A stretch of 16,626 nucleotides of DNA from Rhodospirillaceae bacterium (GTDB lineage: Bacteria; Pseudomonadota; Alphaproteobacteria; MPNO01; UBA2964). Positions 1-6,940 of this stretch are shown piece after piece; within the stretch, counting starts at the first letter, position 1, and each line of letters begins with the position of its first letter. The DNA lies in the NCBI GenBank assembly GCA_018660305.1, contig JABJKO010000010.1, positions 1-16,626 on the forward strand. The letters run 5' to 3'. Both the position numbers and the translations under genes were made by a program. The notes below the pieces were generated by a model. It was given only the letters and a program-made list of their open reading frames with translations. It was not told the origin of the DNA and ran no database searches.

Positions 1-127
1 CGGCGCCCCCAGACTCAGCCAAAACCTTCGTAATCGCTGCCGTCAAAGACGTCTTGCCATGGTCAACGTGACCAATCGTCCCGATGTTGCAATGCGGCTT
101 CGTACGTTCAAACTTAGCTTTCGCCAT
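1..127 (-). CDS. tuf: Elongation factor Tu, N-terminal fragment (runs off left edge)
   Basis: EF-Tu is the GTPase that carries aminoacyl-tRNA to the ribosome. Only the first 42 codons lie in the window. They read [20 protein letters not shown] and continue into the P-loop [15 protein letters not shown], the family's G1 motif (GxxxxGKT/S), at about residues 19-33. The start is ATG at 127-125, preceded by a purine-rich AAGGA. The gene lies downstream of tRNA-Gly and tRNA-Tyr on the same strand and is probably cotranscribed with them from the promoter at 514-543. Identity is certain from the N-terminus. Many Alphaproteobacteria carry two tuf copies; the linkage to tRNA-Tyr and tRNA-Gly fits the copy usually called tufB, but the fragment cannot prove it. 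Confidence 0.97.
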   Translation of the reverse strand, partial: MAKAKFERTKPHCNIGTIGHVDHGKTSLTAAITKVLAESGGA

Positions 128-231
128 CGTCCTTAAATCCTTTTCTCCGGCCTGTCGCCTTTTACACTCAACCCGCCCGACAGCGGACAACCTGCCTCAT
201 CACTCAAATCTCAAATCGCGGCGCACCCGAT

Positions 232-305
232 TGGAGCGGGTGAAGGGAATCGAACCCTCGTCGTAAGCTTGGAAGGCTTCTGCTCTACCATTGAGCTACA
301 CCCGC
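232..305 (-). tRNA. tRNA-Gly(TCC)
   Basis: A 74-nt gene on the minus strand runs from GCGGGTGTAGCTCAATGGTA to a 3' end with encoded CCA. The anticodon TCC is at 273-271. The acceptor stem (GCGGGTG/CACCCGC), D arm and T arm (GGTTCGATTCC) are all visible. It lies 87 nt after tRNA-Tyr and about 104 nt before the tuf start, so it is probably processed from a tRNA-tuf transcript. Confidence 0.97.
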
Positions 306-392
306 GCATTCCTCAGTCCCGCCCCAGCGTATCCAAATAACCCGTCACTTCAGCCTCAAGTCGCTTCCTGTTCTCCGCCCCATCCAAATGGT

Positions 393-478
393 TGGTGGAG
401 GGGGTTGGATTCGAACCAACGTAGGCTTTCGCCAACGGGTTTACAGCCCGTCCCCTTTAGCCACTCGGGCACCCCTCC
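393..478 (-). tRNA. tRNA-Tyr(GTA)
   Basis: An 86-nt class II tRNA on the minus strand starts GGAGGGGTGCCCGAGTGGCT and ends with encoded CCA. The anticodon GTA is at 444-442 in the loop CTGTAAA, closed by an ACGGG/CCCGT stem. It has the long variable arm expected of bacterial tRNA-Tyr. It is the first gene of the tRNA-Tyr, tRNA-Gly, tuf transcription unit, with its 5' end about 35 bp after the predicted -10 box. Confidence 0.97.
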
Positions 479-513
479 GTGATCCAAACAGGCGAGCGGT
501 AGAACAAACGTGC

Positions 514-543
514 GAGATACGGGAAAAGGGTTCAGTTTGTCAA
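514..543 (-). promoter_or_regulatory. Predicted sigma-70 promoter for tRNA-Tyr/tRNA-Gly/tuf
   Basis: On the minus strand, a perfect -35 TTGACA (543-538) is followed after 18 bp by TATCTC (519-514). Transcription would start about 25-30 nt before the 5' end of tRNA-Tyr. A consensus -35 ahead of stable RNA and tuf genes is expected. The -10 is only a partial match, so the exact start is uncertain. Confidence 0.6.
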
Positions 544-612
544 CGTCCAAACACGGCAAATACCCTGCCCAACCAAAAAAATTTGGAAAATCGGTTCGCA
601 GAGGATTTGCAG

Positions 613-640
613 TTGCTAATCGAATGGCCCTTTATATAGA
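613..640 (+). promoter_or_regulatory. Possible promoter for the rlmB operon
   Basis: TTGCTA (613-618) and TATAGA (635-640), spaced 16 bp, lie about 35 bp before the rlmB start and diverge from the tuf promoter. Both boxes are imperfect, and an overlapping TATATA at 633-638 is an alternative -10. Confidence 0.3.
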
Positions 641-674
641 TGGTGGCGCCAAAAAGTGCAAGGAGAACAATGGA

Positions 675-1505
675 ATGCGAGGCGGCAACAAGAAACGATC
701 ACGATCACATCCGCCCCCCGGCAATGCAGAGAGAAACGCGGATAGACATTCGGGGAGAAAACCGGCCGGCAAGGCGGGCGGAAAAATGCGGACGCAATGG
801 CTTTACGGGCGCCATGCGGTGCTGGCCGCGCTGGCCAACCCCGAACGGCGGGTAACCCGGCTGGTTTATGCGGGAGAGTTGCCTGCCGTCCCGGGGAACC
901 AGGATATCGAGCCGGAATCGCTGACCCGCGACGACATTTCCGATCTGTTGCCGCCCGGTGCGGTGCACCAGGGCATTGCCGCCCAAACGGCTCCCCTGCC
1001 TGACTTGTCGGTGGAAGAAATCTGCGACCGGGCGGATGAGGCCGGCACGGCCCTCGTGGTTCTCCTCGACCAAGTGACGGATCCGCACAATGTCGGGGCT
1101 GTGCTGCGATCGGCGGCGGTATTCGGCGCCGTGGCCGTCATCGTTCAGGACCGCAACGCCCCCGAAGCGACCGGTGTGCTTGCCAAAGCTGCCTCGGGTG
1201 CCCTCGAATCCGTACCTCTGGTCCGGGCAGTCAATATCGTCCGCGCGTTGGACACACTCAAGAATGCCGGTTTCTGGAGCCTTGGGCTCGATTCCGAGGC
1301 GCCGGTGACCATCGACGCTATCCCGCATACCGAAAAGCGTGTCGTGGTGCTGGGCTCGGAAGGGGCAGGGCTGCGCCGGCTTACCCGCGAGGCCTGTGAC
1401 GAACTGGCGCGGATCGACGGCGGCGGCGGCCTGAGCAGCCTCAATGTCTCCAACGCCGCCGCGGTCGCCCTGTATGCCGTCAGCCGGAACAACGCCGCTC
1501 AATGA
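675..1505 (+). CDS. rlmB: SpoU/TrmH-family 23S rRNA 2'-O-ribose methyltransferase (RlmB-type)
   Basis: SPOUT-fold methyltransferase of the TrmH/SpoU family. RlmB methylates the 2'-O of G2251 in the 23S rRNA peptidyl-transferase loop using SAM. The start is ATG at 675, with AGGAG at 661-665 nine bases upstream; this gives 276 aa. After a basic, low-complexity N-terminus (about 38 residues) comes the substrate-binding domain beginning MRTQWLYGRHAVLAAL, then the three SpoU motifs: DQVTDPHNVGAVLRSA (motif 1, catalytic Asn and Arg), VVLGSEGAGLRRL (motif 2) and SSLNVSNAAAVALYA (motif 3). The segment before motif 3 is RIDGGGGL rather than the more usual proline-containing form. It diverges from the tRNA-tuf unit and overlaps the next gene by 4 bp (ATGA), implying translational coupling. 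A general tRNA/rRNA 2'-O-methyltransferase is the alternative; the genomic position favours RlmB. Confidence 0.9.
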   Translation: MRGGNKKRSRSHPPPGNAERNADRHSGRKPAGKAGGKMRTQWLYGRHAVLAALANPERRVTRLVYAGELPAVPGNQDIEPESLTRDDISDLLPPGAVHQGIAAQTAPLPDLSVEEICDRADEAGTALVVLLDQVTDPHNVGAVLRSAAVFGAVAVIVQDRNAPEATGVLAKAASGALESVPLVRAVNIVRALDTLKNAGFWSLGLDSEAPVTIDAIPHTEKRVVVLGSEGAGLRRLTREACDELARIDGGGGLSSLNVSNAAAVALYAVSRNNAAQ

Positions 1506-2989
1506 CCCGCCTAAAACACTACATCCAGGCCCTGCGGGCAGCAATCGAGGCCGCGGGGCGATTGAGGGCGCCCGGCGGCGATGTCGTCGATGGTCTGTTA
1601 TCCAGGCTGGAGACAGGAGACAGGAAGGACGCGGTCGATGTACTTGCGCCCCTCCTCGGTGACTCAGCCTTGTCCGATATCGCCCATCTGCTGTCGGCAT
1701 TGCTGCTGGATGCCGAAAACCGGCGCGAAGCGGCGGAAGCCGCCCTCGCGGCCATGGTGTCTTCGGGCGCGGCACCCTATGACAGCCTGTGTCTGGCCGG
1801 CGATCTCTATCTCGATTGGCGCAAACCCGTGGCGGCGCGACACGCCTTCGATCAGGCAATCGCGCTGGCGCCCCATGCGAGCCATGCCCATCTGCGGCGC
1901 GGCCAGGCTTTTTCAGCGGCCGGGGACGTCACCGCCGCCCTCGCCGATTTGGAGCGCGCGACCCTGCTGCAACCCAACCTGGTCGAGGCACATTTGGCGC
2001 TGGGCGATGAATACCGCGATGCCAGCATGATGGATGCGGCGATTGTCGCCTACCGCCGGGCGCTCGCCATGGCCCCGGACAGCGCCACCGCGCAGAACGC
2101 CCTCGATACCGCCATCGGCACCCAGATCCCGGCCTGGCATGCGGCCATGCTCAACGATGAGACGCGCAACAACGCCTTCGATCAGGCCATCAGCCGTGCC
2201 GTGACACCGGAAACCCGCGTGCTCGATATCGGCACCGGAACCGGGCTTCTCGCCATGATGGCGGCCCGCGCCGGCGCGGCACAGATCATTGCCTGCGAAG
2301 CGGTGGGCCCCCTGGCCGACACAGCGTGCCAGATTGTCCATAAAAACGGTTTTGCCGATCGGATTACCGTGCTGCATAAGCGCTCCACCGATCTCGTCAT
2401 GGGCGAAAATATGCCGGAACCGGCGGACATTCTCATTGCCGAAATTGTCGATGCCGGGCTGCTCAACGAAAATATCCTGGCAACCATCGCCGATGCCCGG
2501 GCACGTCTTCTGAAGCCCGATGCCATCATTATCCCGCAAAGCGCCACTGTCTTCGCCGTTCCCATCGAATGCGCTGAAATCGCCGGCGAACGCGTGGTCC
2601 AGACCGCGTCCGGCTTCGATATCTCGCCGTTCAATGATCTGATATCCCGGCTTTATCTGCAGATCCCTCTCAGCCGCTATGACTGGCGGCCACTCGCCCA
2701 ACCGGCCGAGCTGTTCCGGTTCGATTTTAGATCCGCCGAACCGGGCGACGCCGAAACGGCCGCCCGCGTCATCCCAATCTCCGATGGCACCGCGCATGCC
2801 GTCGCGCTGTGGTTTCGTCTGGCGCTGGACGAGGACACTGTCATCGCAACGAGCCCCATGGATCCACCGACCCATTGGGGCCAGGCGGTCTATGCGGTCG
2901 ACCCGCCGGTTGAGATCAAACAGAACGAACCGGTCAGGCTGGTCGCCCGCCATGACGGCAGGCGCATATTGGTGTCTTTAAAAGGCTGA
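1502..2989 (+). CDS. TPR protein with a PRMT7/PRMT9-like protein arginine methyltransferase domain
   Basis: 495 aa. The N-terminal half (about 60-205) is helical with TPR-like units, the clearest around 96-125, 126-159 and 161-193 (for example the stretch AALADLERATLLQPN). A class I SAM methyltransferase domain follows: WHAAMLNDETRNNAFDQAI at 212-230 resembles the alpha-X/Y helix of PRMTs, RVLDIGTGTGLLAMMAARAG is motif I (239-258), and E266 is the ribose-binding acid. Two PRMT hallmarks are visible: a double-E loop, E314 and E323 in AEIVDAGLLNEN with the usual nine-residue spacing, and a THW loop, THWGQ at 457-461, in the C-terminal beta-barrel region. This order, TPRs then PRMT, recalls eukaryotic PRMT9. 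The product is predicted to methylate arginine on a protein partner held by the TPRs. It overlaps rlmB by ATGA, so a ribosomal or translation-factor target is possible, but that is inference. Confidence 0.8.
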   Translation: MTRLKHYIQALRAAIEAAGRLRAPGGDVVDGLLSRLETGDRKDAVDVLAPLLGDSALSDIAHLLSALLLDAENRREAAEAALAAMVSSGAAPYDSLCLAGDLYLDWRKPVAARHAFDQAIALAPHASHAHLRRGQAFSAAGDVTAALADLERATLLQPNLVEAHLALGDEYRDASMMDAAIVAYRRALAMAPDSATAQNALDTAIGTQIPAWHAAMLNDETRNNAFDQAISRAVTPETRVLDIGTGTGLLAMMAARAGAAQIIACEAVGPLADTACQIVHKNGFADRITVLHKRSTDLVMGENMPEPADILIAEIVDAGLLNENILATIADARARLLKPDAIIIPQSATVFAVPIECAEIAGERVVQTASGFDISPFNDLISRLYLQIPLSRYDWRPLAQPAELFRFDFRSAEPGDAETAARVIPISDGTAHAVALWFRLALDEDTVIATSPMDPPTHWGQAVYAVDPPVEIKQNEPVRLVARHDGRRILVSLKG

Positions 2990-2998
2990 TGACCGCGG

Positions 2999-4048
2999 TC
3001 ACGCGAAGGCGGGCGCGATTTCCTCGGCGAAGCGGTGCATCTGTTCCTTGACCATGGCGTGCGGCTTGCGGCCCACATTGAAATACAGAATGACCTCGTC
3101 GATGCCGGCGGCTTCGACGCTTTTCAGGCTATGGATAATTTTTGCGGGAGAGCCGATCAGGATGGAGCGGTCCGACAGATCTTCCTTCTTTGTATTGCGC
3201 AGGATTTCGTTGATCTTCATGAAGTAATGCATGGTCGGCGGCATCTTTGACGGATCGTCGGGAAAGGCGCGCAGCACGCAGTTCTGGAAATAATCGATCT
3301 GATACTGACGGCCGAGATCCTCCTCCTCCGGCGTATCGGCGATATAAATAAAGTAGCTGCATATGGCGCGGCCCGGAATTTTGCCATGGCCCTCGGTCGT
3401 TTCGCGATAGCTGTCCACGGCCTCCTTGAGCCCGCCGAAAACCATGGCGGCGGCGAACGGCGCATAGGCGATATTGAACCCCTTGCGCGCCGCCAGCTCG
3501 ACCGAATTTCTGGAAAACGAGCCCACATAGATGGGGATCGGGTCCTGCAGCGGCTTGGGGGTGATCTCCATGTCGTCGATCTGATAACAGGGACCGTGAT
3601 GGGACCACATGCCGGGCTCGGTCCACGCCTTGTGCAGCACGTCGAGCCCTTCCTCAAAGACCTCCGCCGATGTCATGAAATCGGCGCCGAACGGAATGTA
3701 TTCGGCACGGTCGTAACCGCGGCCGCAGGCATAATCCACCCGGCCGCCGGACAACAGATCCAGCGTTGCCCACATCTCTGCCACATGGATGGGATGGTGG
3801 ATGGGCAGCACGTTTACCGCCGGTGCAAGGCGGATGTTCCGGGTTTCCGGAATGATACTGGCGAGCACGATGTCGGGACGCGAATTTACCCCCAGCCGGT
3901 CAAAATGATGCTCGCCGATCCACGCCGAATGATAGCCCAGCCGGTCGGCCAGAATCGCCTGTTCGCGGATCTCCAGCACGAACTGACCCGCGCTTCGCGG
4001 ATTGTCCGGATAATGATTATCGGACAGGGTAAAATAGCCGAACTGCAT
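2999..4048 (-). CDS. Luciferase-like (LLM class) flavin-dependent monooxygenase
   Basis: 349 aa, the usual length for the bacterial luciferase-like TIM-barrel family that uses FMNH2, supplied by a separate reductase, and O2. Family signs are the N-terminal strand MQFGYFTLSDNHYP, SAWIGEHHFDRLGVNSRPD (about 43-60), the stretch LAPAVNVLPIHHPIHVAEMW, DLLSGGRVDYACGRGYDRAE, and PIPIYVGSFSRNSVELAARKG in the phosphate-binding part of the barrel. The start is ATG at 4048 with a purine-rich AAGAGG upstream. The gene ends convergently 9 bp from the PRMT-like gene and is separated from patatin by 143 bp, with a perfect 14-bp palindrome just upstream of its start. The substrate cannot be predicted; alkanes, aldehydes, sulfonates or aromatics are all known for the family. 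Confidence 0.88.
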   Translation of the reverse strand: MQFGYFTLSDNHYPDNPRSAGQFVLEIREQAILADRLGYHSAWIGEHHFDRLGVNSRPDIVLASIIPETRNIRLAPAVNVLPIHHPIHVAEMWATLDLLSGGRVDYACGRGYDRAEYIPFGADFMTSAEVFEEGLDVLHKAWTEPGMWSHHGPCYQIDDMEITPKPLQDPIPIYVGSFSRNSVELAARKGFNIAYAPFAAAMVFGGLKEAVDSYRETTEGHGKIPGRAICSYFIYIADTPEEEDLGRQYQIDYFQNCVLRAFPDDPSKMPPTMHYFMKINEILRNTKKEDLSDRSILIGSPAKIIHSLKSVEAAGIDEVILYFNVGRKPHAMVKEQMHRFAEEIAPAFA

Positions 4049-4071
4049 ATCCGCGCCTCTTCATGGGAAAG

Positions 4072-4085
4072 GTCTGGCGCCAGAC
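4072..4085. promoter_or_regulatory. Perfect 14-bp palindrome upstream of the LLM monooxygenase
   Basis: GTCTGGCGCCAGAC is self-complementary with no spacer and lies 24-37 bp before the start codon of the minus-strand monooxygenase, a position that suits a repressor operator. No regulator gene is adjacent, so the function is inferred from position and symmetry only. Confidence 0.35.
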
Positions 4086-4191
4086 TATGCAACGATTGGG
4101 CGCGGCAACGCAAAAAAACTCAGAAGCAGACGTCAATCGCCCACATCAGCACGAAACAAAATTTAGGCCACCACGCCGACCGGTTAATTGC

Positions 4192-5229
4192 TCAATCGAT
4201 TCGGTTTACCGGTGCCTCGTCATCCAGCGCGCTGAAAAACCATTCGAAGTATTTTTCGGTGCCTTGGCGACCCGACTGCACAAGCGCCGATTTGGTTTCA
4301 TCCTTGAGATCAAAATCGGTCGATTTGACATCCAGGGTGTTGATATAAACCGTGCGCTGCCAGTCATCGCCGTGTAGATGCAGCGCTTCCTGATTGTTGA
4401 GCAGGGTCGCAATCAACGCTTTGGTATAATCGAAAAAACCATCGATCTGGCGGGCAACCTCAACATCCCCGTAACGAAACGCCGCTATTTCCTTTGCGGA
4501 ATCCAAGCGAAAGCCCAGCGTTTGACAATTATACACGTATCTCCTGGCGCTGTCGGGAGCACCTGAAAGAAACTTATCGTTTTCCTTATCGTAATATTCG
4601 GTTTTGCGCGCGGCATCCTCGGGGTCAGCCACGGCAACATATTTCGCCCGGTCGAACAGCTTGATCGGGTAATTGTTCAGCAGGCCACCGTCAACAAACA
4701 CATCACCTCGCGGGTTACGGATGGCCGCAAAGAACAAAGGCAGGGACATGGATATTCTGACGGCGTCGACCACCCGCATCGTCGGCGTGTGCTCGACGGA
4801 AAACACCTCGCCAAAGCCGGTGCTCAGATTCGCGCCATAGAGATAAAGGTCGGGACGGCCGGCCGCCTCGAAATCACGGAAGCTCGAATTGGCACTTCCC
4901 ATTTTTCGAGCAATCAATCCACCGATCCAATCGCGAAAGAATTGGCCCTTATGCCAGCCGAACTCCTCTATGAGCCTGTTGGTGTCGCGGACAACACCCA
5001 GGCTATCGTCCATGAAGTCATTGAAGTCCAGTTCACCAAGGATCTTTTGTTGTTCTTCGTTGGTATAACCGCATGCGAACAGCACGGCGTTGATTGCCCC
5101 GGCCGATGTGCCACCAACCCGTACTATATCGTCAATGATGCCTCGTTCTTCGAGCACCTGCATTGCCCCGACATATGCAATGCCTTTTACACCACCGCCT
5201 TCGAATACCAGGTTTCGGAATTGAGACAT
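4192..5229 (-). CDS. Patatin-like phospholipase/acyl hydrolase
   Basis: 345 aa. Patatin hydrolases cleave acyl esters of (phospho)lipids with a Ser-Asp dyad. All parts are visible: oxyanion loop EGGGVKGIAYVGA (residues 10-22), nucleophile elbow GGTSAGAIN (Ser42 in GxSxG), and catalytic DGG in DVFVDGGLLNNYP (Asp180). The C-terminal third (about 220-345) has no motif I recognise. There is no signal peptide, so it is probably cytosolic or peripherally membrane-associated. The start is ATG at 5229 with GGGAGAA upstream. Its promoter region is much more AT-rich than the surroundings and holds a palindromic operator candidate, and the coding sequence also looks less GC-rich than its neighbours, which may mean recent acquisition. 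It could be a housekeeping lipase; no nucleotide cyclase is nearby, so a CBASS-effector role is not supported. Confidence 0.9.
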   Translation of the reverse strand: MSQFRNLVFEGGGVKGIAYVGAMQVLEERGIIDDIVRVGGTSAGAINAVLFACGYTNEEQQKILGELDFNDFMDDSLGVVRDTNRLIEEFGWHKGQFFRDWIGGLIARKMGSANSSFRDFEAAGRPDLYLYGANLSTGFGEVFSVEHTPTMRVVDAVRISMSLPLFFAAIRNPRGDVFVDGGLLNNYPIKLFDRAKYVAVADPEDAARKTEYYDKENDKFLSGAPDSARRYVYNCQTLGFRLDSAKEIAAFRYGDVEVARQIDGFFDYTKALIATLLNNQEALHLHGDDWQRTVYINTLDVKSTDFDLKDETKSALVQSGRQGTEKYFEWFFSALDDEAPVNRID

Positions 5230-5276
5230 ATCGATTCTCCCATCTTACTATTTTATAATTGCATTTTAATTACACA

Positions 5277-5305
5277 ACTATACTGATAGTAGAATATTGG
5301 AACAA
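5277..5305 (-). promoter_or_regulatory. Predicted promoter of the patatin gene
   Basis: On the minus strand, TTGTTC (5305-5300) and TATAGT (5282-5277) are separated by exactly 17 bp and precede the patatin start by about 48 bp in an AT-rich stretch. The -10 matches 5/6; the -35 is weak and overlaps the palindrome at 5299-5313. Confidence 0.4.
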
Positions 5306-5313
5306 ACTGTTCC
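5299..5313. promoter_or_regulatory. Palindromic operator candidate GGAACA-N3-TGTTCC
   Basis: The 15-bp element GGAACAAACTGTTCC has perfect 6-bp arms around a 3-bp centre. It overlaps the predicted -35 box of the patatin promoter, so a bound dimer would block RNA polymerase. It has GAAC and GTTC half-sites but spaced 5, not the 4 of the Gram-positive LexA box, so I do not call it an SOS box. Confidence 0.4.
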
Positions 5314-5353
5314 AGCCGCAAATTGTCGGCCTAAACCCAATATAAAATTAAGG

Positions 5354-5956
5354 TCAGGAGAGCGCGTAAGGTGCCTGGTCGGGGCCGAGGATGATGACTT
5401 GGCGGCCATCTTCCAGATAGCGAAACTGCTCGAACGTCCCGGAGCGTTGCGACCGTACTATCACCGCGATGGATTTCTCGGCGCCGGCATATTCCGAATG
5501 GATCAGACGGGGCGGCACCACGTCCACATCGCCCGGTCGGCAAATGTCGGCGTGCTTTTCCGCCAGATCGAATTTGCCGTCATCCCGCTGGGTCGCGTCG
5601 TAATGGACGATACGTTCCTCTCCCGCGAGCACCCCATAGATGGTCCAACTCGGCCCGTGATCATGGATCATGGCGTAACCGCCGGGGTTCTTGATCAGCG
5701 CATTGATGACAAAACCGTAATCGGGATCCTCATAGAACAGGAGGTTCGACACCTTGTCCGTCTTGGGGTTGAAGCCGGTAACCGGCCACGCCTCGGCATG
5801 GGCCTTGACGTCGGGATCGGCGATCACCTCGGCAAGCAGTTCGCGGCAGCGTTCCCAGCGATCGGTTTCCGGCACGCCGTCTTCATAAAGTTTGCGCATG
5901 GCACTGACGAAATTTTCCACCGCCGGCAACATGGGTCGCGTCATGCCGTCGGGCAT
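5354..5956 (-). CDS. Cupin-fold dioxygenase, cysteine/thiol dioxygenase-like
   Basis: 200 aa, the usual size for the cysteine dioxygenase/3-mercaptopropionate dioxygenase cupins, which bind Fe(II) through three histidines and oxidise thiols to sulfinates. The first cupin motif is YAMIHDHGPSWTIYGVLAGEE (His98 and His100) and the second is VVPPRLIHSEY (His153). The helical N-terminus (WERCRELLAEVIADPD) also fits this family. The start is ATG at 5956 with GGGGAGAGGG upstream. It lies one base after the stop of the PhyH gene, so the two are almost certainly cotranslated from one mRNA. No other residues pin the substrate, so a generic metal-dependent cupin remains possible. Confidence 0.75.
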   Translation of the reverse strand: MPDGMTRPMLPAVENFVSAMRKLYEDGVPETDRWERCRELLAEVIADPDVKAHAEAWPVTGFNPKTDKVSNLLFYEDPDYGFVINALIKNPGGYAMIHDHGPSWTIYGVLAGEERIVHYDATQRDDGKFDLAEKHADICRPGDVDVVPPRLIHSEYAGAEKSIAVIVRSQRSGTFEQFRYLEDGRQVIILGPDQAPYALS

Positions 5957-5957
5957 A

Positions 5958-6779
5958 TCACCCTCTCCCCTGGCTGCGGGCCATGAACTGGCGGCGGATT
6001 TCCACCATGTGATCGGCCATGACGGGATCGTACTCGACCTCTGTCATGGGCTCGTGATCCCAGTAATTATACTCATCGACCCCGCGCACCAGCGCCGCCG
6101 ACTTCTTGCCATCCACCGGATCGTACATGGTTTCGCGCACATGGGTCGGGCAGTAATGGATCGAATAGCCGATACGCCGGTGGTCCGCCTTGTTGGGTTC
6201 CGATGAATGCACGGTGCATTCGTGGTGGATGGAAAACTGGCCGGGCTCAAGCGGCATATGGACGGCCTTCGATTCATCCACATTGCGCGTGTTCTGGCCG
6301 CGCTTCAGCACATTGTTTTCATCCGGCGCATTATCGAACTCGGTCTTTGTCTTGTGACTGCCTGGAATGCTTCGGATACAGCCGGATTCCAGATTGGCCG
6401 GCGAAAAGGCAATCCACGCCGTGACAGTCTCCTGCGGCTCGATACCATAGTAATAGGTATCGGCATGCCACGAAACAAAGGTTTCGGATTTCGGCTCCTT
6501 CACAAAGAACGACGATCCCCAGCACAGGATGTTGGGGCCGATGAGATCCTCGACCGCATCGAGGACCTTCTCGTTCCGGATGACCCGGCTGAACAATCCA
6601 AACGGCAAATGGGATTTCAGTGTCAGGCTGTCCTGTGCCGACCGGCCGGTGCGGCGTTCATAATCTTCCAGGCACTCAAGACATTCCTGTGCTTTCGCGG
6701 CGGACAGCCCGTCGATGGGATGGATGAACCCATCGCGCCTGAACTGTTCAACCTGTTCTTCGGTGAGATTTTTGGTCAT
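5958..6779 (-). CDS. Phytanoyl-CoA dioxygenase (PhyH) family Fe(II)/2-oxoglutarate oxygenase
   Basis: 273 aa. PhyH proteins hydroxylate diverse substrates with Fe(II), O2 and 2-oxoglutarate. The facial triad is visible: HxD in VSWHADTYY (His105, Asp107) and the distal His in CTVHSSEPN (His191), with Arg202 in RRIGYSIHY placed to bind the 2-oxoglutarate carboxylate. I chose ATG at 6779 because AGGAG lies 8 bases upstream and the predicted -10 box at 6827-6832 would overlap a longer TTG start at 6827. The cupin gene follows after a single base (TGA-T-ATG), suggesting that the two oxygenases act on one substrate route. The SDR at 6941 diverges from it. The substrate is unknown; bacterial PhyH enzymes act on fatty acyl chains, ectoine, phosphonates and secondary metabolites. 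Confidence 0.9.
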   Translation of the reverse strand: MTKNLTEEQVEQFRRDGFIHPIDGLSAAKAQECLECLEDYERRTGRSAQDSLTLKSHLPFGLFSRVIRNEKVLDAVEDLIGPNILCWGSSFFVKEPKSETFVSWHADTYYYGIEPQETVTAWIAFSPANLESGCIRSIPGSHKTKTEFDNAPDENNVLKRGQNTRNVDESKAVHMPLEPGQFSIHHECTVHSSEPNKADHRRIGYSIHYCPTHVRETMYDPVDGKKSAALVRGVDEYNYWDHEPMTEVEYDPVMADHMVEIRRQFMARSQGRG

Positions 6780-6826
6780 GGTTTGCGCTCCTGCAGCCTC
6801 CCTCGGCTGACAATTTTTATCGCCCA

Positions 6827-6855
6827 ACCGTATCTTCGAGGCCCATCGGGGTCAA
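6827..6855 (-). promoter_or_regulatory. Predicted promoter of the PhyH-cupin operon
   Basis: On the minus strand, TTGACC (6855-6850), a 17-bp spacer and TACGGT (6832-6827) lie about 48 bp before the chosen PhyH start. The -35 matches 5/6; the -10 is weak, as is common in GC-rich Alphaproteobacteria. Confidence 0.4.
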
Positions 6856-6873
6856 GAATTCGCTCTGCACCGC

Positions 6874-6903
6874 TTGTCAAAAATACCCCCTCTGTCCTAG
6901 GCT
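6874..6903 (+). promoter_or_regulatory. Predicted promoter of the SDR gene
   Basis: TTGTCA (6874-6879), an 18-bp spacer and TAGGCT (6898-6903) lie 38 bp before the SDR start. It is back to back with the PhyH promoter; the two -35 boxes are only about 20 bp apart, so shared regulation is possible. Confidence 0.4.
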
Positions 6904-6940
6904 ACTGCGAGCAAACAAAGAACATATTGAGCATTTTGCC

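Noticed and set aside
705..2953. Long minus-strand open frames opposite rlmB and the PRMT-like gene
   Set aside because: They are antisense shadows of GC-rich genes with clear family motifs on the plus strand, and their own translations are Arg/Gly/Pro-rich with no recognisable domain.
1502..2989. Ribosomal protein L11 methyltransferase (PrmA) for the TPR-methyltransferase
   Set aside because: Both PRMT-specific loops (double-E and THW) are present, and the catalytic NPPF-type motif expected of PrmA is absent.
4192..5229. CBASS effector phospholipase (CapV-like)
   Set aside because: Only the patatin domain is shared. No cyclic nucleotide synthase or ancillary CBASS gene lies nearby.
5299..5313. 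LexA/SOS box
   Set aside because: Half-sites GAAC/GTTC are spaced 5 rather than 4, and the alphaproteobacterial SOS motif is a direct repeat GTTC-N7-GTTC, which is not present.
6780..6827. Longer PhyH protein from a TTG at 6827
   Set aside because: It would start within the predicted -10 region and lacks a good ribosome binding site, whereas ATG 6779 has AGGAG at 8 bp.
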